In this document: in pieces, positions 17,660 through 25,359 of the stretch
Layout: each line of letters starts with the position of its first letter
How positions within the stretch are numbered: the stretch's first letter is position 1
NCBI RefSeq assembly: GCF_009765835.1
Contig: NZ_LMUS01000006.1
Coordinates: 1,756,438-1,820,437 of the forward strand
Origin: Granulicella sp. L56
GTDB lineage: Bacteria > Acidobacteriota > Terriglobia > Terriglobales > Acidobacteriaceae
Reading direction: 5' to 3'
Length of the DNA stretch: 64,000 nucleotides
The notes under the pieces: model-generated
The model's input: only the letters and a program-made list of their open reading frames with translations
Databases searched by the model: none
What the model was told of the DNA's origin: nothing
Translations under genes and position numbers: made by a program

Positions 17660-17856
17660 CGATAAGACATAAGGATACGACCACGGATTACGCGGAGGAA
17701 CGCGGATTTAAAAACTTAACACCGATTTACATCGATGACACCGATCAAAAGCAAGAAGCCATTTGCCTTTCAGTATTTAACATCCGTCTTTATCCGTGTA
17801 ATCCGTGATCGATTTTTAAATCGGTGTCATCGGTGCAGATCGGTGTTAAGCCTTCG
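17660..17856. repeat. Family C inverted-repeat element
   Basis: The 233-bp gap between purE and the phage-like cluster holds a palindromic arrangement. The left arm, beginning CTTAACACCGATTTACATCG (about 17716), pairs with the right arm, ending GCAGATCGGTGTTAAG (about 17850), roughly 31 bp each with mismatches. Outside and between them are CACGGATTACGCGGAGG and ATCCGTGTAATCCGTG, again complementary. Partial copies of the same words occur at 39341-39409 and 41455-41537. It may be a MITE-like element or a large terminator. Confidence 0.75.
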
Positions 17857-17857
17857 C

Positions 17858-18073
17858 TCAGCGGCGAAAGTAATCCACCGCCACCTGCACCATCGTTACT
17901 AAACCACCAGCAGCCGTGAACAGCCCTTTCATCCGCTGCACGCTGCGCTCATGCCGCTCCACGCGCTCCTCTAACTGTGTCAGCCGCCCCGGCTGGCCAA
18001 TCCCCATCACCTGTTGCATCTGGCTCTTCAACACACTAAGATCGGCCAGCACCTGCGCTTCAAACTCCGTCAT
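17858..18073 (-). CDS. Small XhlA-like coiled-coil membrane protein
   Basis: A 71-residue protein. Residues 1-48 form an amphipathic or coiled-coil helix (VLADLSVLKSQMQQVMG, then LTQLEERVERHERSVQRM). Residues about 50-66 (LFTAAGGLVTMVQVAVDYF) are a single membrane helix with a positively charged C-terminus. This layout matches XhlA/holin-accessory proteins of phages. I use the ATG at 18073 because AAGGGGGA lies 3-4 bp upstream; a GTG at 18076 is possible. It is the last gene of the cluster. No endolysin follows. Confidence 0.7.
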   Translation of the reverse strand: MTEFEAQVLADLSVLKSQMQQVMGIGQPGRLTQLEERVERHERSVQRMKGLFTAAGGLVTMVQVAVDYFRR

Positions 18074-18082
18074 CACTCCCCC

Positions 18083-20401
18083 TTACGACCCCACCGGCAG
18101 ATCCGTAAACACTGCACTCGAAAAACGCGAATACAACGGAGGCGTCGAGCCGTCATACATCCGCACGTAGTACCGCTCCACCTGTGCCTCGCGCGGAATG
18201 GAAAAGTTCCGCACCGGGCTGCGCAACACCAGGTCTTGATCGACACCCGGCCCAAAGTCCCAGTCGCGCCGCCGCACCTCGAACCCGCCGCCCGTCGGCG
18301 GAGCCATCCCAGCATCGACCTGCAGCGCAGTCCCCGTCGCGCTCACAATTTGTAACTGTTGCAGGTTCGCAAGCACATTGCCTGCAGTGGTCAACGCCGT
18401 CTGCGGCAGCAGAGCGTCCGCCGCAATCGCCTCCGACAACTTCAGCCCCAGTCCTTCAGCCCAGTCGTTCGCAAACGCGATGCGATACGTCAGCACCTCC
18501 GGCCACGCCGCGCCGTCTGCGATCTCTACACGCCGAGCCACAACACTCATCGTTGCGCCTGCGCTCATAATGTCCAGCACATCACCAGGCCAAATGTCCG
18601 GTGGATTCACTGCGGCATACGTTCCGGAGAGAGCAGCCGCACGGCTTGTCGAAAAACTCAGCACGGCCAGCGCCGCGTTCTCGCAGTCCGCAGAGCAACG
18701 CGCCGCAGGCGAGTCCACTTTGCCCAGCCACTGCGCCGTCCCCGGCATGTTGCCCGCGGCCTCGGCGGCCACACTCGCCGCATTCTCCAGCCGGGCCACG
18801 GCCCGCTGCTCGCCGCGATACACCACGGTTACAAGTTCTCCCGCCACCGGAACACGTCCCGCCAGAAATGTAACCTTTCCGGTAGCAGATACGGTGCAAT
18901 CTATGCCCTCGCTCGCAGCGCCGATCAACCGGGTCACCTTGGCTCCATTGGCCAGCGTACTCACCACCCAGGCCGAGCCCGTCTGCGTCAGTCGGCAGTA
19001 GCCCATCGACCCGAACATCTGCACGCTGTTCACCGCAACAAAGCTGCAACTCCCTGCTGAACTCGCCACTGCACCGTCGTATAAGACTGTCGCCGGTGTG
19101 TTCGAAGCCGCACCCAGGTCCTGCATCTCGAACACAACGCTCATCGGTGCCGCTATCACGCCGCCACCAAACGCCTGCACCGTGCCGTCCACCATCGTGT
19201 AGAAGGACTGCAACACGCGCTGCGCTTCGACGCAATGTAGCCGGATGCGCAGCGTATAGGTATGCCCACTCAGCAGCGTCAGCGCCGTACCCACCTCCGC
19301 TCCATTCATAAACGGGACCGCAAGGGTCGCGCCGCCGCTCTGGCGCACGTTGTAGCCCGCAAAGCAATTCGTGCTCTCCACCGTGCCCGAGTACAACCCG
19401 CACACAATGCCGGTGCTGCCCGCCGTCAGTTGCAGGCTGCCTGCCTCGATCACCAGCGTCCCACCCAGTTCGACCGCGTCAATGGCAGTCAGCGTCGTCT
19501 GCCCATCGAGCCCGTTGCCTCCCATCAGCGCCAGCCCAGCCGCGCCGAACCCCAAGTGCGCTCCCGGATCGGTCACCTGCCACACCCGCGTATTGAAGGC
19601 GCCTTCATTGAAGCTATCGGTCAACAGGTTCGAAGAGTTGGCCGTCTTCTTCGGTCGAAACGGCGTCTGCGCCAGTTCGAAGACCGTCGTTGTTCCATCC
19701 CCCGCAAACGTCTCGCTGATGTAAGCCGCAGGCTCCATATCGCCGCTCACAGTCACATCGTTGGCCAGTTCTTTTACCGACGCTGTCTTCAGCGCCGCAA
19801 TCTGCAACGTGCCGTCGCCATCGCTCAACGCATGAGTCACCGCACCCGCAGGCTGCATCGAGACCGCGCCATCGAGCACGCGATACGCCGCATAGGTAGC
19901 ACTGGCAAGCTGGCCCGCATTCTCCGACCACGTCGCCACCTGCGACGGTTCGAAGACGCCAACGTTACGGCCAGCAAGCACGCCCGTGGTTGTGAACAGC
20001 GCTCCATCCACGCGCTCGGTCAGCGTCGTCAGCAGCTCGCCGCCCGCCTGCGCCAGCCCTGTGCCACTCAACACCGCCGACTGCTTGTCCAGCAGCCACT
20101 CATCGCTGACCGCGCTGAACGCATAGCGATACACCGGACCCATCGTCGCGACGCCTGCATAGATGCTCTCCGGCTCGGTCGCCACGTATCCCGTAAACAG
20201 AACCGTTCCGGCATCCGAGGTCACGACCACGCGCCCGCGACGAGCAGGCACAGGCAGCGTGCTCGCGCTGATATCGAGCAGCCCACTGCACAGCGAAGGA
20301 GCATTCAACACACGCTCAATCTTCAACGGGCCATCGGCGGACACAGCATTGCTGTAGTCCACCGCGCCCGCGCTATCCAGGTTGTCGATCGTAATCTTCA
20401 C
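18083..20401 (-). CDS. Phage tail hub / tip-like protein
   Basis: A 772-residue protein without signal peptide or membrane segment. The N-terminal 110 residues resemble tail-hub domains: strands around ARRGRVVVTSDAGTVLFTGY and a following YRYAFSAVSDEWLLDK. The middle contains jelly-roll-like beta-rich sequence (about 260-450). The C-terminal part has PPDIWPGDVLDI and a fibronectin-like end with YYVRMYDGSTPPLYSRFSS. GTG at 20401 overlaps the portal stop by 4 bp, so the two are coupled. It should sit at the distal tail. The assignment is by layout and context, not by a diagnostic motif. Confidence 0.65.
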   Translation of the reverse strand: MKITIDNLDSAGAVDYSNAVSADGPLKIERVLNAPSLCSGLLDISASTLPVPARRGRVVVTSDAGTVLFTGYVATEPESIYAGVATMGPVYRYAFSAVSDEWLLDKQSAVLSGTGLAQAGGELLTTLTERVDGALFTTTGVLAGRNVGVFEPSQVATWSENAGQLASATYAAYRVLDGAVSMQPAGAVTHALSDGDGTLQIAALKTASVKELANDVTVSGDMEPAAYISETFAGDGTTTVFELAQTPFRPKKTANSSNLLTDSFNEGAFNTRVWQVTDPGAHLGFGAAGLALMGGNGLDGQTTLTAIDAVELGGTLVIEAGSLQLTAGSTGIVCGLYSGTVESTNCFAGYNVRQSGGATLAVPFMNGAEVGTALTLLSGHTYTLRIRLHCVEAQRVLQSFYTMVDGTVQAFGGGVIAAPMSVVFEMQDLGAASNTPATVLYDGAVASSAGSCSFVAVNSVQMFGSMGYCRLTQTGSAWVVSTLANGAKVTRLIGAASEGIDCTVSATGKVTFLAGRVPVAGELVTVVYRGEQRAVARLENAASVAAEAAGNMPGTAQWLGKVDSPAARCSADCENAALAVLSFSTSRAAALSGTYAAVNPPDIWPGDVLDIMSAGATMSVVARRVEIADGAAWPEVLTYRIAFANDWAEGLGLKLSEAIAADALLPQTALTTAGNVLANLQQLQIVSATGTALQVDAGMAPPTGGGFEVRRRDWDFGPGVDQDLVLRSPVRNFSIPREAQVERYYVRMYDGSTPPLYSRFSSAVFTDLPVGS

Positions 20402-21633
20402 TGCGCCTCCTCAACCGTCAGCGGAGCCAGCCCGCGCATCTGCCGCACCTCATCCACCGTCAACACACCCGCCTTCAGCAGCGTGGTCTGCATCTGCACC
20501 TCTTCACTCTCGTCCCTGCTCTCCAGATCGTTGAAGCAGAACTCGAACTCGCGCCATCCCAGCTTCTTCGCAAACAGGTCGCGCGTGATGTGCTCGGCCA
20601 GCAGCTTGGCCACGGGAACAATCGCGCCTTGAAACGCCTCATCCGCCATCTCGCCCGCAGTCGAGCGGTTCACGTCGCTCTGCAAGCCGAGCAGCATCGG
20701 CGGCAGCTCAAACGCATTCGCGATCAGGCGAATCAGCATCTCCTGCCACGCCAGCCGCAGATCGGCATCGGTGCCGCCGGCAAAGCGCAACACCTCGGGC
20801 TTCTGCTCGCAGCTCAACAATGGCACGCGGCCCGTGCCTTCAATCTCGTCCTGCCACCAGCGAATCAGGCGGTCATGCTGCTCGGGCGTAGCCTCGTTCA
20901 ACCACAGCGCATACTGCACCACGGAGTTCGAAGCGAGCCGACCGGCATAGCGGTTCGCGCTCAGAAACTGGTTCACCGTCTCGAACGCAACCTCCAGCCG
21001 CCCCAACCCAAACGGTGTATGCGTGCGCGGATTCAGCCGCAGATACATCAACTCATCATCGAGCAGAGGAATCAAACCCTCGCGACCCAACTGGCCTGTG
21101 GCCTGTGCGTAGCGCGGCTTCGACGGGTCGCCGTTCCACTTGCTGTCGATCTGGATGGTCGCCCCATCGACGGCCCACAGATGAAACGGCCGCGCCGCAT
21201 CGCCGGTCGCCTCCATCTCCACCGCGCCAAACCCGCCGACGATCAGGTCTTCGAGCACCTGCTCCCACAGCACGCGAAAGCTGTCCGCGGCGTTCGGCTC
21301 TTCAAGCGAAAGCCGCAGCGCATTCAACCGCGCCGTCGCATCCGCCACGCTTGCCGCGTCGTAGCCGCGGCGCACGCGCACCTGCCAGTCCATGCTGGCG
21401 ATCTTGTCCTTCACCACGTTGATCGCACGCCGCACCACCGGCGTCTCCGCGAACTTGCGCAGGTTCGCCGGAGTAGGCTTGGGCAGCGCACTCTGCCCCG
21501 TCCGTCCCGCCTGGTACGGTGTAAAGATCGAAGGCAGCATCGCCGTCTTGCGCTCCCCAACCGCTGCATCCGCTGCTGCTTCCACGCCAGCGATCTTCTC
21601 CCAGACATCCTTCACCATCGAACGAACTCCCAT
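20398..21633 (-). CDS. Phage portal protein
   Basis: A 411-residue protein of the HK97/lambda-like portal family. It shows the N-terminal AINVVKDKIASMDWQVRVR, then DLIVGGFGAVEMEATGD, YLRLNPRTHTPFGLGRLEVA, and a helical C-terminal half with FELPPMLLGLQSDVNRSTAGEM. Portals form the dodecameric ring through which DNA enters the head. AGAGAGGTGAGG precedes the ATG. It overlaps the tail-hub start. Unlike classical phages, it is not next to the terminase: a HipA-like and a DUF3037 gene lie between them. Confidence 0.92.
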   Translation of the reverse strand: MGVRSMVKDVWEKIAGVEAAADAAVGERKTAMLPSIFTPYQAGRTGQSALPKPTPANLRKFAETPVVRRAINVVKDKIASMDWQVRVRRGYDAASVADATARLNALRLSLEEPNAADSFRVLWEQVLEDLIVGGFGAVEMEATGDAARPFHLWAVDGATIQIDSKWNGDPSKPRYAQATGQLGREGLIPLLDDELMYLRLNPRTHTPFGLGRLEVAFETVNQFLSANRYAGRLASNSVVQYALWLNEATPEQHDRLIRWWQDEIEGTGRVPLLSCEQKPEVLRFAGGTDADLRLAWQEMLIRLIANAFELPPMLLGLQSDVNRSTAGEMADEAFQGAIVPVAKLLAEHITRDLFAKKLGWREFEFCFNDLESRDESEEVQMQTTLLKAGVLTVDEVRQMRGLAPLTVEEAQ

Positions 21634-21672
21634 GCCTCACCTCTCTCTTTCCGTATCCGTTGCAAAAAGAAA

Positions 21673-21698
21673 AAGGCATAGCCCATGGGCCATGCCTT
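21673..21698 (-). terminator. Terminator-like hairpin upstream of portal
   Basis: On the minus strand, arms AAGGCATGGCCC / GGGCTATGCCTT (one mismatch) are followed by TTTCTTTTTG, between the DUF3037 gene and the portal ribosome site. Confidence 0.75.
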
Positions 21699-21708
21699 TG
21701 CCTTCAAA

Positions 21709-21776
21709 TTAGTTGCTAGTTGCTAGTTGCTAGTTGCTGGCGGGTCGTTTTCAACCAACAACCAACAACCAGCAAC
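21709..21776. repeat. TAGTTGC heptamer array with complementary arm
   Basis: Four perfect head-to-tail TAGTTGC units lie at 21710-21737. After a short spacer, CAACCAACAACCAACAACC (about 21752-21770) and AGCAAC form a partly complementary arm. A similar array lies on the other side of the DUF3037 gene. Confidence 0.85.
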
Positions 21777-21781
21777 GTCCC

Positions 21782-22612
21782 TCAAATTCGCAACTCCACC
21801 CGCGCCGTCTCCGCCACTCGCGCGAGATCGCTCACCGTCACCACGCGAATCTCCTGCTGCTCCATCGCCTCGACGCCAAAGCGATAACGCTCCATCGCCT
21901 CGTCTTCTATATCCGAGGAGACAGACCGCAGCGGCTCGACTACAGCCGTCAACTCCAGCTTCGCGCTCTCCACCCGCAGCACGCCTTCGCGCAACTGCGG
22001 AGCCGAATAAGCCAACCCCTTCGCTGCCTCCACATCGCCCTCCAGCGACACCGCCTGGAACATGCGGATGATTCCGTTCGGGCGATAGCCGCAATCGATC
22101 TTCATCGGATCGCCCGGCCGCGTATAAAGCGAAGCCGCAATCCTCTTGCGCATCAACCCCCACACTCCTGCGCGCTCAAACTCCGTCCGCATTGCTCCGG
22201 CAATGGCTGCGCGCCCTGTCCGGCGACGCTCGACCTTAATCTTCAGCGGCTCGACATACATCCGCATCAACTGCTCCAGCTCCGCCGGCATACTCTCAGC
22301 CAGCGAGGCCCGCGCCTCGGAGATCTGTACCGAGTTCGAAAGCGTGTCCTGCAACAGTGCCAGCACCGGCTTCGGATCGGTCGCACTCATCCGCAACCGC
22401 TCTGCGATCTCTCCCTCGAGCGCCTCCAGCAGGCCCAGGTCGGCATCCGCATCCATACACCGAACCCGGCTCCAGTCCCGCGTAAAACGCACCACCGCGC
22501 TCTCGGCGTTGGCTGCCTCGCGCAGCAGCACACCGATGTTGGTAAACTCGCCCTTCACCACATCCGGGACATACCGAATCAGGAAGAACTCGCACGGCAA
22601 ACGTTCCTTCAA
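21782..22612 (-). CDS. DUF3037 family protein
   Basis: A 276-residue protein beginning with CEFFLIRYVPDVVKGEFTNI, the DUF3037 opening, followed by GVLLREAAN and RCMDADADLGLLEALE. No catalytic residues are known for the family. The start is a TTG with GAGGAGA upstream. DUF3037 genes are often found beside HipA-like kinase genes, as here (the kinase gene ends 75 bp upstream), so the two probably function as a pair. It has no place in standard phage morphogenesis and may be cargo. A repeat array lies on each side. Confidence 0.8.
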   Translation of the reverse strand: MKERLPCEFFLIRYVPDVVKGEFTNIGVLLREAANAESAVVRFTRDWSRVRCMDADADLGLLEALEGEIAERLRMSATDPKPVLALLQDTLSNSVQISEARASLAESMPAELEQLMRMYVEPLKIKVERRRTGRAAIAGAMRTEFERAGVWGLMRKRIAASLYTRPGDPMKIDCGYRPNGIIRMFQAVSLEGDVEAAKGLAYSAPQLREGVLRVESAKLELTAVVEPLRSVSSDIEDEAMERYRFGVEAMEQQEIRVVTVSDLARVAETARVELRI

Positions 22613-22625
22613 GACTGTCTCCTCT

Positions 22626-22690
22626 TCAACTACTTAGTTGTTAGTTGATGGTTGTTAGTTGCTGGATGAAAACCACCAATCACCAACTAC
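22626..22690. repeat. TTAGTTG heptamer array between hipA-like and DUF3037 genes
   Basis: Units TTAGTTG (22634-22640, 22641-22647, 22655-22661) with a variant ATGGTTG are followed by CTGG, a spacer, and ACCACCAATCACCAACTAC. This is the same architecture as the array at 21709-21776. Its last bases include the stop codon of the HipA-like gene. Confidence 0.8.
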
Positions 22691-23550
22691 ATTACAAATT
22701 TTCCCACTCCACTCACCTCGGCGAACTGTCGAGGCACCACAAATTTCTTCGCTGCATCCCACATCGGGAACGGCTCCCGATTCGAATCCCGAAACGACGC
22801 GATCAGCTCCCGCACCCGCGACCGTCGCCGCAGCATCTGCTCCATTAACTGCTCGATCACCGCCGTATCGCCGCCATACCACTCTGGCGGAACCGCTTCG
22901 GCGATCTCCCACAGCACTCCCGCCTCCATCGCCTCCACGCGGCTCAGCCATGGCTCAAAGCTCTGCCACCCTGTCACGCGCTCATACACCTTGTTGCGCT
23001 GATAGACACCACGCAGCGGCGAGTCGGGAAACGTCCACTCCCCCGCGTTGAAGCAGAAGCCCTGATCGATAAACGTGGCGCGATACTTCCGCTCGCGCGG
23101 CTTGCGCTCGAACACGGCCTGCCGCCCATTGCAGTTGCCAGCCCACTTATCGATGCACAGTATCCCGGCAAACTCCGCCAGGTTCCTTACCTCGTCCAAC
23201 TGCTGCTCGGGAAGATAATCGACCACCTGCCCCGGCATGAGTCCACCCACAAACTGCGATCCGAACTGTAACCCGGCGACGTATCGCTCGCGTCCGCCGC
23301 GGCCTTCCACCTGCATGTCGAAGGTGTTGGCCACCAGCCACTCCGTTACCTCGACCACATCGCTCGGCGGAACGGTCAGACCCACTGCTGCCGCCAGCCG
23401 CGTCGCGATCAGCTCATTCGCGAGCACGCGCAGGTGCTGCGGATTGTTTTGAAACTTCACCACCCACAGCTTGCCGTCGGCCCCCAGCATCAACTGGCTC
23501 TGCGCCCCGCCCCGCATCCTTCGAATCGCCTGCACCGCCAGAACCGCCAA
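22687..23550 (-). CDS. HipA-like kinase domain protein
   Basis: A 287-residue protein resembling the kinase half of HipA toxins. It has a lysine in LWVVKFQNNPQHLRVLANEL, an ILCIDKWAGNCNGRQ segment matching the catalytic Asp-x5-Asn loop, and FIDQGFCFN in place of the DFG metal loop. It lacks the N-subdomain-1 of full-length HipA (about 440 residues). HipA proteins phosphorylate tRNA synthetases and cause growth arrest, but the substrate of this short form is unknown. TTG start with GGGAGGT 8 bp upstream. It sits between terminase and portal with a DUF3037 partner and no HipB-like antitoxin. Confidence 0.8.
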   Translation of the reverse strand: MAVLAVQAIRRMRGGAQSQLMLGADGKLWVVKFQNNPQHLRVLANELIATRLAAAVGLTVPPSDVVEVTEWLVANTFDMQVEGRGGRERYVAGLQFGSQFVGGLMPGQVVDYLPEQQLDEVRNLAEFAGILCIDKWAGNCNGRQAVFERKPRERKYRATFIDQGFCFNAGEWTFPDSPLRGVYQRNKVYERVTGWQSFEPWLSRVEAMEAGVLWEIAEAVPPEWYGGDTAVIEQLMEQMLRRRSRVRELIASFRDSNREPFPMWDAAKKFVVPRQFAEVSGVGKFVM

Positions 23551-23582
23551 GCCGTAATACCTCCCGAACAGAATACAGCGCG

Positions 23583-23779
23583 TGTCCTGCCGGACGGGCC
23601 TCCTGCGCGGAGGGCGGCCACTTCGTGACTTGTATACGCCTTCGGGTGGCCCTCCCGTTGGTCGGGATCAAGTATCGTTGCCGACCAACGGAAGGCCCCC
23701 AGCCGTTGATATCACCGCAACAAGGTACACACGCCACGAAGTGGCCGCCCTCCGCGCAGGAGGCCCGTCTGGCAGGACA
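23583..23779. repeat. 197-bp palindromic element with 45-bp arms
   Basis: Left arm 23583-23627 and right arm 23735-23779 are reverse complements over 45 bp with one mismatch. A second nested hairpin lies inside, with arms around GTTGGTCGG and CCGACCAAC. The element fills the whole gap between the terminase and HipA-like genes. It may be a MITE-like insertion or a strongly folded RNA. Confidence 0.9.
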
Positions 23780-25267
23780 TTATCTTTTCCTGACGATCAA
23801 CTCTTCTCGTACCGCCTGTGCGATGGCCATCGCCATCACGCAATCGTCGTGCGCTCCATTGGCCGCTCCAGTCCCGCCTCCCGGCAGCGAGATATACGTC
23901 CTGCACTCGCCCAGCAATCTTCTACTCGAGAACATCTCCGGCGACTCGACCAGCAACGCTCCCATGCGGCTGATCATCCCCGGCTTGCTGCCCGCCGAAG
24001 TCAGCCACCCTGCCTGTCCCTCCTGCCCGTAGACGTTCGCATAGTGCTCTACCGTGCTGAGAAAGGCGAGCACGGCATGGCCATGATTGTTGCGCTCCAC
24101 CGCGATGATCGCACCGTGATACTCGCGCGCCAGCTTCGCCGCTGCCTTCGCCAGATCGAGCGGAGTCAGCCGCTGCTGCAGCTCCGCGCACTGCATCCCC
24201 GACTCCATATCAATCACCTGCACCGCCGCGAAGTCGCCATCCGGCCCGCCGCCCGCCGGATCCGCTGCCACCAGATATTGCTTGCCCGATATGGGAGGCA
24301 GCCACACCTGCAACGCTCCGTTGTGCAGCGTCCCCATCGGCTCATCCAACTGGGCGAGCCTCGCCTCTACCGCGGGAGCCTCGAAGCAGCAGTCGCCCGT
24401 GGCCTTGAAGCAGGTCTCCGCGTCTTCGGCAAACTCCTGCACGCGCAGACCGCGATAGCTTGCTTCGAGGCTACGGCGAAAACCGATCTGCTCCGCCGTC
24501 AGTCCATGCGTCAGGATCAGCGCCTGTTCGTCGTCTGTGAAATCTGTAACCGAAGAAGATACATAAGCCTCTTCGAGCCACCAGGGAAAGAAATGCCGCA
24601 CGACGCCATTGCCGCCAGCGCCGTCAGCGATCGCCTGCCCCCATTCTTCATAGAAGCAGCCATAAGCGCCGTTCGGCGTAGACTCCATCACCAGCTCGCC
24701 GCCGGGAGCGAGCGCCGCGCGCATTCCTGCCAGCGTCTCACTCGCATTGCCGGGCCATCGGCTCAACTCGCTGCAATGCAGGTTCTGCATCGTCAGGCCG
24801 CGCCCCGCGCCCACGTCGCCCGCGCTCATCACGCGAAACTCGCTGTCGAGTTCGGTGAAGCGCATCTGTCCGGAGTTGGCCCGGTTGCGCCGCAGCGGCC
24901 CATCGCGCAGCTTTTCGGGCAGACACTCCCAGAAGCGCTGCGCCATGCGAAAGATGCTCTCCGCCGCTTCCTTCGTATGAGCTACCTGCACGGTCATCAC
25001 GCCGCGCGCGGTGATCGTCTTCAGAAAAAACCGTGCCGCGACCCAGGTGCTGATGCCCATCTGCCGCGCCTTTAACACAATGTTCCGCTGCCCCCGCCTG
25101 CGCTCAAACTCCTTCTGCACGCGATTGGCGCGCAGCGGCCGTTCGACCCCCTCCCGGTCCCGCACCTTCAGTAGTTTTCCTGCGATCTCGAAGACCTTCC
25201 GAGGATCATCCTTCATCTCTTTGCCATACTTCAGCAAATCCTCCACACCCCACTGTTGCTCGCTCAT
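23780..25267 (-). CDS. Phage terminase large subunit
   Basis: A 495-residue terminase. The ATPase half has IVLKARQMGISTW (Walker A variant) and LHCSELSRWPG (Walker B variant, with Ser where Asp is usual but Glu kept), followed by MESTPNGAYGCFYEEW. The nuclease half has VAADPAGGGPDGDFAAVQVID, AVERNNHGHAVLAFL and GAHDDCVMAMAIA, giving the acidic residues of an RNase H-like fold. It would pump and cut DNA. I start at the ATG at 25267 (MSEQQWG), since the upstream 101 codons cover the terminator hairpin. No small terminase is adjacent. Confidence 0.93.
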   Translation of the reverse strand: MSEQQWGVEDLLKYGKEMKDDPRKVFEIAGKLLKVRDREGVERPLRANRVQKEFERRRGQRNIVLKARQMGISTWVAARFFLKTITARGVMTVQVAHTKEAAESIFRMAQRFWECLPEKLRDGPLRRNRANSGQMRFTELDSEFRVMSAGDVGAGRGLTMQNLHCSELSRWPGNASETLAGMRAALAPGGELVMESTPNGAYGCFYEEWGQAIADGAGGNGVVRHFFPWWLEEAYVSSSVTDFTDDEQALILTHGLTAEQIGFRRSLEASYRGLRVQEFAEDAETCFKATGDCCFEAPAVEARLAQLDEPMGTLHNGALQVWLPPISGKQYLVAADPAGGGPDGDFAAVQVIDMESGMQCAELQQRLTPLDLAKAAAKLAREYHGAIIAVERNNHGHAVLAFLSTVEHYANVYGQEGQAGWLTSAGSKPGMISRMGALLVESPEMFSSRRLLGECRTYISLPGGGTGAANGAHDDCVMAMAIAQAVREELIVRKR

Positions 25268-25295
25268 CCACCTATCCCCACATCGCTCAACCCTC

Positions 25296-25340
25296 GAATA
25301 AAAAATGCGGCTTCGTCCTGAACCCACAGGACGAAGCCGC
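25296..25340 (-). terminator. Strong intrinsic terminator after the fibre gene
   Basis: A perfect 14-bp stem (GCGGCTTCGTCCTG / CAGGACGAAGCCGC) with a 6-nt loop at 25307-25340 is followed on the minus strand by ATTTTTTATTC. It lies 20 bp after the fibre stop and before the terminase start. Confidence 0.92.
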
Positions 25341-25359
25341 GCCATCATCAAACCAGCAA

